DNA of 31,790 nucleotides from JACJYC01 sp964558465 (GCA_964558465.1 CAZLEF010000084.1:1-31790); one strand, 5' to 3'; numbered from the stretch's first letter, positions 7,803-16,673 are shown. Made by a program: numbers and translations. The notes: generated by a model not told the origin, from the letters alone.

Positions 7803-9323
7803 CCCCTTCACTTTTTCAAACACCCTATCACTGTACCGGATACTCGTCAGTTCCTTATTCTCCCCAAACACCAGTTGCACCACCTCCCCGGCGCCGGGGA
7901 TCAGTTCAACCCGGAGGGTATTGGGCTGCGTGTAGGGCGTGGCCACGCACCACAGATTGCCCATAGATACTTCAATCTTATCCGCCGATCCTTTCAGCGT
8001 TACGGTACCAAAAAGGTCGTTCGAAAATGTGCCGTTGCAGGCGGAAAACGGCACGTCGAGGCGCCATTCCCGTTTGGCCCGGTTGGCCAGGTCGGCGGTG
8101 ATCCGTTCGCTTGCCTGTTGAATGATGCCGGCCAGTTCGCCTTTCATTTTCTCATATTTTTCTTCCCGGCCGGGGGTATTCAATTGCCAGTCGTAGGCGT
8201 AGGCGGCAAACAGGTTCATCAGGCGGTAACCGGCTACGGCTTCATTGACAAATACGGCGACCCCGATGCCCTTTTCAGGCATAAAAGAAATATGGGTCAT
8301 ATATCCGGGGAACCCCCCGAAATGGTGCAACACTTTTTGCCCGCCAAAATCGGAAAAACTCCACCCGTATCCGTATTCCGCCGGATTGAAAAAATCCCGG
8401 TTTTCGCCGGTTTTGACCACAGACTGCTGGTTATTTTCCACCAGATTTTTGGGCAATACCTGTTTGCCGTCGAGTTTGCCCAGGTTGAGTTGCATTTCCA
8501 GCCAGCGCGCTGCGTCGTCGAGGGTGGTGATCAACCCGCCGGCCGATTGCATGCTGTTGTCCTTTTTGGTCATGTAAACCTCCCTGATATCCCCTTTGGC
8601 GATGCCGCGGTAAGGTTTGGCCATTTGCCATTTGCCCTTTTCGGCTTTGGACATATAGGCTGTGGTGCGTTTCATGCCGAGGGGTTGAAAAATTTCGTCC
8701 TGCAGCCAATCCTGCCAGCGTTTGCCGCTCACCTTGTCCAGGATAATGGCATACAGGTTATAGCCGAAATTGGTGTATTGATAATTGCCGCGTCCGGCTT
8801 TGTTGGCCACCGTATAGTCCAGCAATTGGATGAGTTTTTCCGGCGAATGTTCACCGGAATAGGCCACCCGGAAGGAGACCGGGTCGTTTTCCATCCCGGA
8901 AGTGTGGGAAAGCAGGTCGCGAACCTTTACCTGACCGGCTGCCAGCGCGGGGTCAAATTTGACTTCCGGCAGGTATTTGGTGATGGGATCATCCAGTTTG
9001 ACGATCCCTTTCTGGTCGGCGATCGCCGCGATCAACGCGGTGAAAGACTTGGTGGAAGAGGCGATATAAAAGTTGGTGGCGCCGTTGAAAGGCGATTTCT
9101 TCTCCAGGTCGCCGTAGCCGAAACCTTTGGTATAAACCGGCCCTTCGCGGTTGACAACTACGATTCCGACCCCGGGAACCGTGCCCAGTTCATCCAGCAC
9201 ACTTTGATAAAATGCTGTCGGATCTTGTTGTGACTGGGCCATACTGGAAACCGGTTGAAGGAGTCCAAAGGAAAACAATACCGTGGCCAATGACAAAAGT
9301 CTGAAAGGTGATTTCTTTTTCAT
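7800..9323 (-). CDS. secreted serine beta-lactamase-fold hydrolase
   Basis: About 507 residues. A signal peptide (residues 1 to about 30, ending SSMAQ) precedes a class C beta-lactamase/D-Ala-D-Ala peptidase fold. The catalytic triad motifs are visible: SSTK with the nucleophile at S89, YTN with Y183, and HFG at about 334-336 in the KTG position. A C-terminal beta-rich extension (about 400-507) resembles the domains found in many non-lactamase members. Such proteins include esterases and peptidases, so antibiotic resistance should not be assumed. The ATG at 9323 is chosen over an in-frame TTG at 9350 because it gives a clean signal peptide and follows AAAGAAGAA. An AraC regulator lies just upstream on the same strand. 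Confidence 0.88.
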   Translation of the reverse strand: MKKKSPFRLLSLATVLFSFGLLQPVSSMAQSQQDPTAFYQSVLDELGTVPGVGIVVVNREGPVYTKGFGYGDLEKKSPFNGATNFYIASSTKSFTALIAAIADQKGIVKLDDPITKYLPEVKFDPALAAGQVKVRDLLSHTSGMENDPVSFRVAYSGEHSPEKLIQLLDYTVANKAGRGNYQYTNFGYNLYAIILDKVSGKRWQDWLQDEIFQPLGMKRTTAYMSKAEKGKWQMAKPYRGIAKGDIREVYMTKKDNSMQSAGGLITTLDDAARWLEMQLNLGKLDGKQVLPKNLVENNQQSVVKTGENRDFFNPAEYGYGWSFSDFGGQKVLHHFGGFPGYMTHISFMPEKGIGVAVFVNEAVAGYRLMNLFAAYAYDWQLNTPGREEKYEKMKGELAGIIQQASERITADLANRAKREWRLDVPFSACNGTFSNDLFGTVTLKGSADKIEVSMGNLWCVATPYTQPNTLRVELIPGAGEVVQLVFGENKELTSIRYSDRVFEKVKG

Positions 9324-9397
9324 TTCTTCTTTTTCTTTTTTGAGCAACAAATATCACCTGGTTCAGCGCTTCAGTCTTGAACAAATGAAACCTTTCG

Positions 9398-10201
9398 TTA
9401 TTCAATGGCGATTTTCCGGATCAGTTTCCCGAATTGGGCGGGCGAGGCGCCGGTTTTCAGCCGGAACATCCGGGTCAGGTGGCTTTGGTCGGAAAAACCG
9501 GCGTCGAATGCGATATGCGACAGCGGCGTTTCGCCATCCGCCACAGCCGAAATGGCTTCCCGAAGGCGGATTTCCTGCAGAAATTCTTTGATTGAACAAC
9601 TGTAGTACCGCCTGAACAAACGGGCCAGGTACACAGGATGCACTCCGGCCTCCCGCGCCAGGTCCTGAACCAAAACCGGGCGGTAGAACTCGTCCAGGAT
9701 CTGTTCCTCGATCCGTTTAAGCCAACCCGGCGGTTCGGCATGAGTAGCGGGGATATTGCCGGACAGGTCTGCCATAAATAACAAGGCATCCTCCTGCAGG
9801 GTCTGCCAGGAATCCGCGTTTTTGAGGCGGTTCAGGAACCGGGCAGAAGCGGCGCCGGCCGGGGCGTCGTGGAGCCAGTTGACGCCTCCCTGCCCCGGCA
9901 GAGACAGGTATTCCGGCGGGTTGTCGGGGTCCCATTCTATGGAAAGCAGTACGGCGCCTTTTGGCCCAAACCGGTTGCTGTGCTTAAAATCCGGCGATTT
10001 CAGGGCGATGCTCATTGGGCGGGCGCAGTGATCCTGCCGGAGGGTCGACTCCAGCAAGGCGCCCGATAATACGATGCTAATCCGGAAGTCATTGTCGGTA
10101 TGGATGCCAAAGGCCTCGTCCGGGAGGTAATGCCGGACGACGATCTTTAATCCGGTTCCCCGGGTAAGGTCAGGTTGTAATGGTCGGCTGGGTGGGCGCA
10201 T
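9398..10201 (-). CDS. AraC-family transcriptional regulator
   Basis: A 267-residue regulator. The N-terminal half looks like a cupin-type sensor (GIHTDNDFRISIVLSGALLE; later GPKGAVLLSIEWD). The C-terminal hundred residues carry the two AraC helix-turn-helix units: LAREAGVHPVYLARLFRRYY and, in the second, SHIAFDAGFSDQSHLTRMFR followed by TGASPAQF. It is encoded 75 bases upstream of the beta-lactamase-fold gene in the same orientation and may control it, but the effector is unknown. Confidence 0.9.
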   Translation of the reverse strand: MRPPSRPLQPDLTRGTGLKIVVRHYLPDEAFGIHTDNDFRISIVLSGALLESTLRQDHCARPMSIALKSPDFKHSNRFGPKGAVLLSIEWDPDNPPEYLSLPGQGGVNWLHDAPAGAASARFLNRLKNADSWQTLQEDALLFMADLSGNIPATHAEPPGWLKRIEEQILDEFYRPVLVQDLAREAGVHPVYLARLFRRYYSCSIKEFLQEIRLREAISAVADGETPLSHIAFDAGFSDQSHLTRMFRLKTGASPAQFGKLIRKIAIE

Positions 10202-10257
10202 GGACGGATGGATTAAGAGACCTAAACATTTAAACGTCTTTGTCGTATTCCAAATTC

Positions 10258-10581
10258 CTAAATAACCGTAAAAAACCCCTCCAACTCAATTTCTTTGGAG
10301 GCAATTCGTGCCATTAGTACTATACCTGCATCTTCAGGGGTTGAGCCCTTGGTCCTGAAATAAACAACAGCAGGGGGAGGGTCTTTTTTATATTTGAAAA
10401 TTAACTCCTCATAATCCCGGTCAAAAGTCAGGATAATTAAATTCCCAGAAACTGCTTTTTCCAAAACCACTTCATCACTAATTCCTGGATAATTTTCAGA
10501 AATACTGATTACCAAATGCCCTGATTGACGAATGATTTGGATACTTGGCAATGGAAAATTTTCATTGGCAAGAAAATCCAT
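10258..10581 (-). CDS. DUF5615 PIN-like toxin component
   Basis: A 107-residue protein of the DUF5615/Mut7-C-like PIN fold: MDFLANENFPLPSIQIIRQS at the start supplies the first acidic residue, and ILTFDRDYEEL near residue 49-59 the next acidic cluster, both typical of the family's putative RNase site. It begins one base after the stop of the DUF433 gene, which is the classic order of this VapBC-like pair. It is probably an RNA-cleaving toxin held in check by its partner. Confidence 0.8.
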   Translation of the reverse strand: MDFLANENFPLPSIQIIRQSGHLVISISENYPGISDEVVLEKAVSGNLIILTFDRDYEELIFKYKKDPPPAVVYFRTKGSTPEDAGIVLMARIASKEIELEGFFTVI

Positions 10582-10821
10582 TCAAGCTGATTTTGAAACC
10601 GGGAAAAATAATTCATGCTCAATACATTCTCTCAAATAAAGAAAAATAGCTTTGATATCATCTTCAGTAAGGGAAGGGTAACTTTCCAGGATCATTTGGC
10701 TGGTCCATCCGGAAGAGAACAACTCCAAGATCAGTTCAACCGAAATCCTGGTACCTTTTACAGTTGGTTTGCCCAACAATATTAAAGGGTTTGAGTGAAT
10801 ATGATCTCGCCAATTTATCAT
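10582..10821 (-). CDS. DUF433 antitoxin component
   Basis: A 79-residue DUF433 protein with the family pattern GKPTVKGTRISVELILELFSSG, then SYPSLTEDDIKAIFLYL, a winged or helix-turn-helix fold used as antitoxin and DNA-binding repressor in DUF433/DUF5615 pairs. The stop codon is immediately followed by the toxin ATG with no gap. Autoregulation is expected from the family; no operator was identified in the A+T-rich leader at 10822-10890. Confidence 0.82.
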   Translation of the reverse strand: MINWRDHIHSNPLILLGKPTVKGTRISVELILELFSSGWTSQMILESYPSLTEDDIKAIFLYLRECIEHELFFPVSKSA

Positions 10822-10995
10822 CCGGAATTACTTTAGATTTGCAATATAGATTGTTTTTTACATAATAACCCGCCTTCGCATATAAAAGTTCTATAACAAT
10901 GTTTGTGATCCAGTGTCAGCCCAAAGCTTGAAAGGTAGCCGGGTTAAAACAATCCAGGATGACGAATGCGGACGATTTCAAGTCTGAAAAAGAAA

Positions 10996-11030
10996 TTTTC
11001 CGGAAAAATGAAAAAGCCTGTATAATTTTG
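10996..11030 (+). promoter_or_regulatory. candidate Bacteroidota-type promoter
   Basis: TAATTTTG at 11023-11030 matches the Bacteroidota -7 consensus TAnnTTTG. The -33 region is weak (TTTTC near 10996). It lies 20 bases before the start of the small membrane protein gene. This is a pattern match only. Confidence 0.35.
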
Positions 11031-11050
11031 AGCAACTCAACATCACCCTT

Positions 11051-11464
11051 ATGAAAAATTACAAATTCTGGTTCAAGGCCGCCTCCTGGGCGCTTTTGGT
11101 CACGGGCTTGTTTCACAGCCTCAGTTTGTTGAATAAACCCGTGGGAGAAAACGAAACCGAACGCCAGCTTATTGAATTGATGACCACCTACCAGCTTGGC
11201 GGGATTAACAGGACCATGTACGACCTGTTTTTCTTTTTTTCGCTGAACCTGACTTTGTTCTCTCTTTTTGTGGCGGTCATCAACCTGTTGTTTGCCAGGT
11301 TCTATATGCCTTCCGAACACGCCCGGAAATTCATTACGGCCAATCTCGTTTTCTGGACCATTTTCCTGGTTCCGCTTTATCTGCTGACTTTTATAGTACC
11401 CATTGCTTGTTACACGGTAGTCTGGCTTTTGTTACTCGTGTCCTTTTTCCTGTCGAAAAAATAA
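11051..11464 (+). CDS. small four-helix membrane protein, unknown function
   Basis: A 137-residue protein with about four membrane segments (around residues 8-26, 58-83, 93-113 and 116-134), ending in a short lysine tail (SKK). The soluble stretch NETERQLIELMTTYQLGG lies between helices 1 and 2. I do not recognise a characterised family. Its stop is 10 bases from the stop of the next, convergent membrane-protein gene. Coding status is supported by regular composition, a plausible promoter and strong hydrophobic patterning; antisense frames across it lack such features. Confidence 0.7.
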   Translation: MKNYKFWFKAASWALLVTGLFHSLSLLNKPVGENETERQLIELMTTYQLGGINRTMYDLFFFFSLNLTLFSLFVAVINLLFARFYMPSEHARKFITANLVFWTIFLVPLYLLTFIVPIACYTVVWLLLLVSFFLSKK

Positions 11465-11474
11465 CTGCCCGGGC

Positions 11475-11840
11475 TCAGGCGGCCTGCCGCCCTTTTTTCA
11501 ACGCCGTCCAGGTCCATACCGCACCGGCAAGGTCCACGGCGCCAAGGGCCGCCAATACCGGAGGAGCCAGATTCAATAATACAAAAATCAAAAAAACGGC
11601 AAATACGGTTACCCGGGTCGGAATCGTAAGGGCATAAAAACCGGCTATATTTTTCCTGGCGCATTGGGTATAGTAAAAGCCGAGCAACAGGGCGAGCAAC
11701 CCGACCACCCGGATCCAGACGTCATGGACCTCGCCCAGGCCGAAGGTTTTCAAAAAGAATCCGGGCACAAACAGCAACTGGAGGCCAACAAGATACAGGT
11801 AGATCCCAAAGTAAAAGACGGATTTTGCAGCGGCAGTCAT
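11475..11840 (-). CDS. small four-helix membrane protein, unknown function
   Basis: A 121-residue protein that is almost entirely hydrophobic, with about four membrane segments (for example LVGLQLLFVPGFFL, VVGLLALLLGFYYT, VTVFAVFLIFVLLN and PPVLAALGAVDLAGAVW) and a basic end. Proteins of this shape are frequent in Bacteroidota and are annotated only as hypothetical membrane proteins. It converges with the neighbouring membrane-protein gene. Confidence 0.72.
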   Translation of the reverse strand: MTAAAKSVFYFGIYLYLVGLQLLFVPGFFLKTFGLGEVHDVWIRVVGLLALLLGFYYTQCARKNIAGFYALTIPTRVTVFAVFLIFVLLNLAPPVLAALGAVDLAGAVWTWTALKKGRQAA

Positions 11841-12137
11841 GGCATTCGTTTTTAATACGGAAAAAAATTCAACAGCACAAATTTACGGATTCTGAGGGGA
11901 TAGTATGCTATCTACCAGTTCAAATTTAAATAACCTTTCAGAGAAGCGGCTGGAAAACGGGTGAAAAAAATGTTAAACCAAGTAGGTTATTTTATTGATT
12001 GAAATCCTTTGGTTTTTAAAAATTTCATAGCAGGTTTAAATAAATTAATGGTATCAATAGGTTCAATTTTAATTAAATTTATTTTAGTTATGACATCCTT
12101 GGAGATGCATACCGAAATAATTTTCATTTTATTGTTT
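11841..12137. other. A+T-rich intergenic stretch at the edge of the acquired block
   Basis: No convincing gene. The stretch contains a small palindrome (GATAG-TATG-CTATC near 11900-11914) and becomes strongly A+T rich toward the IS66 remnant. It marks the left side of the foreign-looking block; the 5' portion of the IS66 element is missing here. Confidence 0.5.
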
Positions 12138-12401
12138 AACCTGATCTTCCCCATCGCCGTGGGTCGAAGGAACTACCTTTTTGCAGGTTCCCACGACGGG
12201 GCGCAGTACGCCGCCGTCTTCTACAGCTTCTTGGCCTGCTGCAAACTCAACGGCGTAGATCCCACCGCCTAGCTGGCCGACGTGATGAACCGCCTGCCGG
12301 AGCATCCCGTCAACCGGGTGGAGGAACTCCTGCCTCACCGCTGGCAGCCCAAAGTCGGCGGGGGCGTCCCCGAACCTGCGCTGATCAAACAGGGGATGTA
12401 G
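12138..12401 (+). pseudogene. IS66 transposase C-terminal fragment
   Basis: Translation gives the unmistakable IS66 TnpC tail: VGRRNYLFAGSHDGAQYAAV, FYSFLACCKLNGVDPTA, then an in-frame TAG at 12270-12272 where the family normally has tryptophan, then LADVMNRLPEHPVNRVEELL and PHRWQP. The catalytic part and the left end are gone. The fragment is dead both by truncation and by the stop. Confidence 0.88.
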
Positions 12402-12417
12402 TTCACCGGACGCTTAC
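12402..12417. mobile_element. IS66-type right terminal inverted repeat
   Basis: TTCACCGGACGCTTAC, read outward from the opposite strand, is GTAAGCGTCCGGTGAA, the typical IS66-family end beginning GTAAGCG. It follows the transposase remnant directly and defines the precise edge of the insertion within the neighbouring transposase gene. Confidence 0.75.
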
Positions 12418-12712
12418 ATTCCAGCAGAGGCTGAAATTGAGCCTGCAAAGCTGATGGAGAAACGCCGTCCAGAGTTTGCCGAAGAGCAGTGTCTGCCGGA
12501 ACGGCTTTGGCATGGTAAATTCGATTGAGGTTTTCCCAGCGTTCTTCCAAACGTTGTCGAAACACCAATAACGACGGATCTTTAAGCGAAAACATCGCAT
12601 AGGCGCTCATCAATACGTCGCTCAAAGTGTAGCGAAGATTACCGCCGGGCATACGATGGTCCTCAATCCGGTCGAAGCCTTGTTTTACCCTGTTTATCAA
12701 TTCGTCTATCAT
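12418..12712 (-). pseudogene. truncated DDE transposase (N-terminal fragment)
   Basis: The frame starting at 12712 encodes FDRIEDHRMPGGNLRYTLSD, LMSAYAMFSLKDPSLLVF and VPADTALRQTLDGVSPSALQ, the N-terminal pattern of an IS4-like/ISNCY-type transposase. Homology ends at LLEC, exactly where the IS66 terminal repeat begins. The frame then continues antisense through IS66 sequence to 12335 and that part is not native. The catalytic DDE domain is absent. Confidence 0.72.
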
Positions 12713-12796
12713 TCAACTTTTTGAACGAAAGATAGTCTTTTCGCCTTCATATAATGGATTTTTTAAACCGAGAATCGCTGCAAAATAAATTTATTA

Positions 12797-15526
12797 TTAT
12801 GGATGATTTAAAACTCTTTTTTCGATTTCAAAATAATATTCAAATATAGTAAAAATATAAATTGTAATTGTGCTAGTTATACTGGAAATGATTTGATTTT
12901 TACTCCATTTTTTAGCAGTATGCGCTAAATTGTTCCTGGAATTATATGATACGTACATGTGTTTCGAAAATTTATAGATTGGTACATCTTTAATATGCTC
13001 TTTATAACGAAATTCGTTTGGATCTAATTTTTCTAATTCCTTTATGAATTTACCTAAACCACTTTTTTTAATTTTTAAGACTCTATATTTTTGTTCATCC
13101 AGAATAAATAATACTCTTTGCAAATATGGATCAAGGCTAATTGATACTTGTTTGAAATTATTTAATAAATCAGTTCTATCATTAGACAAGCAATAAAATT
13201 TAAATAAAGCAGGTATTAATTGCTCACTTAACCCATCCAAATCAGCTTCATCTATTTTTAACTCTATGGTTTTTTTAAATAGATCAATTGCTTCATGCAG
13301 AGATTTTGAATATCTTGGTTGTTTTGGGTCCTCGAATATTTCTGACAACTCTCTTTCTAATGATTGTTTTATTAATTCCCAATTATCTTGATTTGAAGGC
13401 AACGATAATTGATTTGTTTTTCTTATCGAAATATAAATTAAATTATTTATTGATTTTTTTTTAAAAATAATAGAGTTTTCGGAAATTATTTTATATACAT
13501 TTTGCTTTCTAATTTGTAAACTATTTTGTAAATAAGTCACAAGCTTATTAAGCGGTGTGGATTCTTCGTTATTGATTTTTAAAAATTCTAAAGAAGCATT
13601 TATAATAATTTCTTTTTGACTTAAATTTTTAAATTCCAATAATTTACTTGAGGTATCTAAAGATATTACAAGGTTTCCATTATCGTCGATTGCTTTATTG
13701 AAACATTTTTTATTTAATATAGAATATATGGTGGGAGTGGGAATAGAATAAATATTTTTTAACTGGTTAACTAATTCGGAATGCAATAGCACTTCTCCGG
13801 GTTGATTTCTGAATATCTCAATAATCTCTTGAAGTCTTGTTTTATTTTGTTTATCCTTAATTGTTTTTTTAATAATTTGATTATTGTATTTCTTTTTCCA
13901 ATCAGGCAAAATGTATGAATTTCCTTTTAATCGGATAAAATATAAATTTGTCACGGTTCGGATAGAATTTTCTTTGATATTTTGTCTTATTTGCTTTACA
14001 AATTCGATGATTTCTTTGTGGTTAAGCGGCTTATCATAATAAAGCAAGGCCTTTTTAATTAAATTTTTTATCAAATCTGAATTTTCTTCCCAATCAACAA
14101 AAGAATATATACCTGTTTTTCCTTTATGTAAAATATTATTTTTAAGCTTTAAGCTTCTTAAAATTGAGTTTTTTGAAATGACTTTATTGACTCCAAGATG
14201 AAATAATCTTTTATTTGCTTCATTAATTAATTCATCAATATGAGTTCCTTTCCCTTTTTCAAATAGTATTCTTTCGACAATATCTCCGCTAGAAGAGAGT
14301 TTATTAAGGCTTATCTGAATATAAGTTTTATTTAAAATTGAAAGAATTTCAATGTATGAGACCTTTTCAATGATTATTTTTATATCCTCAACAGAATATT
14401 CTTTATTCTTTTTTCTTACGCGGATAATAAGATCAAATTCTTCAATTGGTATAACTGATTCAATTAATATGTTTTGGACATTTTTTAATAATTTGAAAAA
14501 AATTGCTTTATCAATCAAAGGGTCGAAAAAATAAAAAACTTCGTTGGTGTATTGAAATTCTTGATTATTACTAGCTTTAAATCCGTAAATTTCAAATAAT
14601 AATTTCAAATACGGTTTTAAATCATCGTTAAATATAGGGTCGAGGTTTATTTTTGTTTTTTCAATAAATTTTTTTTCAGATAAAATTTTTTCTTTTTGTA
14701 ATTCTTGAATAAAACTATTGATTATTAATTTAAAATTTTGATCACATCTAATATTTATTATGCTAGATTTTTTTCCACTTAATACTTCCTTTAAGTCTTG
14801 AAGTAATATGTCAATTACTTGTCGGACTCTTTCTCTTGTAACGCCATAATAAAGTCCAATGTCAGATAAAACATAGGAATTGTTGTTTTGTAATCCGAAA
14901 TATCTGACTATAAATCTTTGGTCTCTTGATTCTTTTTCATTTAATATTTCTAAGTAATCATCAATAAATTTTTTAAATAAAATATCAATCTTATCGTTAT
15001 AGATTATGTTATTTGGAATTATAAAGCCATTAGAGTTATTTAAATAAGATTGAAGATAAAAATTTGGATTTTTTTGTAAATCGAAAATAAAATCATTTAA
15101 AAGATTCATTACGCTTTTTCCTATTGAATCCAAGTTAAAAAAATCTTTTTTGGAAAAATTACTTAGATCTGCAAGTGTAAATATATTGTGTCTATTGAAT
15201 TTCGAAAGTAATTTTTTCGGTAACAACGAACTAATTTTTGAGAATTCAATTTTTTTTAATTCTGGATTTTTATCCAAATCTATAATATAATTATCGGTTT
15301 TTTTAATTGCTTCTAATAAGTTTTCGTGGTTCTCTTGAATCCAATTCTGTAGTTCGATTAATTGAAATTTAACTTTCGATCCAATGCCTTTATTATTAGT
15401 GAAAATTGATATGTCGATTTGAAGGATGTCATGTGCGTTTAAAATTTCTAATTTCAGTAATTTTTTTAATAACAAATTTGGAATAATATCTGCTATTTGT
15501 GAAATTTCTATTTTATTTAAATCCAT
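12797..15526 (-). CDS. multidomain protein: HhH, sigma region 4-like HTH, winged-helix modules, HEPN-like C-terminus
   Basis: A 909-residue, lysine- and isoleucine-rich protein encoded by DNA of very low G+C. Residues about 8-65 and 95-150 look like two helix-hairpin-helix modules of the RNA polymerase alpha-CTD kind (LPKKLLSKFNRHNIFTLADL). Residues 198-248 resemble sigma-70 region 4: RDQRFIVRYFGL, SDIGLYYGVTRERVRQVIDI. About 413-700 contain up to four winged-helix or HARE-HTH-like segments, for example THIDELINEANKRLFHLGVN and LNHKEIIEFVKQIRQN. The C-terminal part (about 715-905) is helical and ends with SRNNLAHTAKKW, R864 to H869, the RNxxxH motif of HEPN RNases. Known HEPN proteins cleave RNA in toxin-antitoxin and phage-defence systems. 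I infer a nucleic-acid-sensing defence protein. The function is not established and the module boundaries are by eye. It lies downstream of the RNA-repair genes on the same strand. Confidence 0.8.
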   Translation of the reverse strand: MDLNKIEISQIADIIPNLLLKKLLKLEILNAHDILQIDISIFTNNKGIGSKVKFQLIELQNWIQENHENLLEAIKKTDNYIIDLDKNPELKKIEFSKISSLLPKKLLSKFNRHNIFTLADLSNFSKKDFFNLDSIGKSVMNLLNDFIFDLQKNPNFYLQSYLNNSNGFIIPNNIIYNDKIDILFKKFIDDYLEILNEKESRDQRFIVRYFGLQNNNSYVLSDIGLYYGVTRERVRQVIDILLQDLKEVLSGKKSSIINIRCDQNFKLIINSFIQELQKEKILSEKKFIEKTKINLDPIFNDDLKPYLKLLFEIYGFKASNNQEFQYTNEVFYFFDPLIDKAIFFKLLKNVQNILIESVIPIEEFDLIIRVRKKNKEYSVEDIKIIIEKVSYIEILSILNKTYIQISLNKLSSSGDIVERILFEKGKGTHIDELINEANKRLFHLGVNKVISKNSILRSLKLKNNILHKGKTGIYSFVDWEENSDLIKNLIKKALLYYDKPLNHKEIIEFVKQIRQNIKENSIRTVTNLYFIRLKGNSYILPDWKKKYNNQIIKKTIKDKQNKTRLQEIIEIFRNQPGEVLLHSELVNQLKNIYSIPTPTIYSILNKKCFNKAIDDNGNLVISLDTSSKLLEFKNLSQKEIIINASLEFLKINNEESTPLNKLVTYLQNSLQIRKQNVYKIISENSIIFKKKSINNLIYISIRKTNQLSLPSNQDNWELIKQSLERELSEIFEDPKQPRYSKSLHEAIDLFKKTIELKIDEADLDGLSEQLIPALFKFYCLSNDRTDLLNNFKQVSISLDPYLQRVLFILDEQKYRVLKIKKSGLGKFIKELEKLDPNEFRYKEHIKDVPIYKFSKHMYVSYNSRNNLAHTAKKWSKNQIISSITSTITIYIFTIFEYYFEIEKRVLNHP

Positions 15527-15800
15527 TTTAAATTAAAATTTAATTGTAATTAAATGAAATGATAAAAATTACGAAATGAATTTATTTGAATTAAATTCAA
15601 AGAGATTGAATTTTTTTACTTTTCAGAGTGCTGTTGCAGAAAGCAATTTTGTTTAGTTTTTAAGATGTCACCAAGTCTTTCTCAAATGAGAGGCTTTTGA
15701 CAAAATATTACCTGAAGAAAGGTGCATCAATCCGAACGAAGAATATTCATCCAACAAAGTTTGGTAAAAATACAAAAATTATCATTAAGTATGGTGCATC
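15527..15800. other. A+T-rich intergenic stretch between the HEPN gene and the kinase gene
   Basis: About 270 bases without a convincing gene. It marks the transition from host-like composition (kinase side) to very A+T-rich DNA. A GGTGCATC word appears twice (near 15721 and 15792). The promoter of the HEPN-bearing gene should lie here unless that gene is read through from the repair operon. I see no clear terminator hairpin. Confidence 0.45.
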
Positions 15801-16673
15801 TCAAAAATCGCCGTAATACACCTGCCAGCAAGGCAACCCCAATTCATTCCGCCACATGTCCACCACCTGGTTGCGGTCGTCGAGGATGAATTCGATGTAG
15901 AATTTATCCCGGATATGGAGGTGAAAAAGTTCGCTTTTGATGATGGAATCCCTGCGGTTGTCGTCGCCGGCCCGCATAAGAAGAAGGTGGTAGCTGATGC
16001 CGTGTTGTTTCAGCCAGTTCTCCGTTTCCGTACGCGCCGTATCCTTCCTGCCGGATATCAGGAGAATGCGGTGACCGAGGTTTTTGTAGGTCTTCAGCAC
16101 CTGCGCCACAGGTTCGTTCAGCAGATCTTTTTCGCAGCCTTTTGAGTCATAAGGGTTCCGGCCGTTGAGCAGGGCCAGGGTGCCGTCCAGGTCACACATA
16201 ATCGCCTTTGGCAGGGTAGGGTCCTGCGGGGTATACCGGCTGCCGTCGGTGAAAAACTGCCGGTGCATCCGGCCGATCTGCCGGGCGCCCACGGGTTTTT
16301 CTCTTTTGGCGTCGCGGGCGATGCATTCTGCCAGTGCGGTGTCCATTTCCACGACTTCCACGGTCACGTTGTCCTGGTGGGTTTTGTTGAATTCCTGCAC
16401 CAGTTGGCGGATGCGGGATTCATTGGTCGACGACAAGTTCGTATCGTCCACGATCACATGTTTTCCGTCTTCCAGGGCCTTGAGGATGAGCATATCCCGG
16501 ACCTGTTTCACAAATTTTTCGTTCCCCTGGCTGAATTGCCCGTTGTCGAACATGGCCCGGAGTTCATCCCGGTTGATGCGTTTGTAAGCATTGGGGTTTT
16601 CGTCCAATAATTTTTTGGCGTAAGTAGACTTTCCGCTGCCGGGCAAACCGCGCATCATGATTACTTTTTTCAT
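15801..16673 (-). CDS. T4-type polynucleotide 5'-kinase/3'-phosphatase
   Basis: About 290 residues, close to T4 Pnkp (301). The N-terminal kinase domain has the P-loop GLPGSGKST at residues 9-17 and RINRDELRAMF, whose D36 matches the catalytic aspartate of T4 Pnkp. The C-terminal HAD phosphatase domain has CDLDGTLA (D161 nucleophile, D163), LLISGRKD near 204-211 and ILDDRNQV near 263-270. Such enzymes heal broken RNA by phosphorylating 5'-OH ends and removing 3' or cyclic phosphates. The ATG at 16673 overlaps the ligase stop by 4 nt (ATGA). A longer open frame to 16907 exists but only overlaps ligase coding sequence and adds no P-loop-like sequence. Confidence 0.92.
   Translation of the reverse strand: MKKVIMMRGLPGSGKSTYAKKLLDENPNAYKRINRDELRAMFDNGQFSQGNEKFVKQVRDMLILKALEDGKHVIVDDTNLSSTNESRIRQLVQEFNKTHQDNVTVEVVEMDTALAECIARDAKREKPVGARQIGRMHRQFFTDGSRYTPQDPTLPKAIMCDLDGTLALLNGRNPYDSKGCEKDLLNEPVAQVLKTYKNLGHRILLISGRKDTARTETENWLKQHGISYHLLLMRAGDDNRRDSIIKSELFHLHIRDKFYIEFILDDRNQVVDMWRNELGLPCWQVYYGDF

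Noticed and set aside
7875..9233. 452-residue plus-strand open frame
   Set aside because: It lies antisense to the beta-lactamase-fold gene, whose catalytic motifs are intact; long antisense frames are common in GC-rich codon patterns.
7800..9323. Antibiotic-resistance beta-lactamase
   Set aside because: The fold and catalytic motifs are shared with esterases and peptidases, and the C-terminal extension is typical of non-lactamase members.
10916..11320. 134-residue minus-strand open frame
   Set aside because: Antisense to the four-helix membrane protein gene and lacking hydrophobic or family features.
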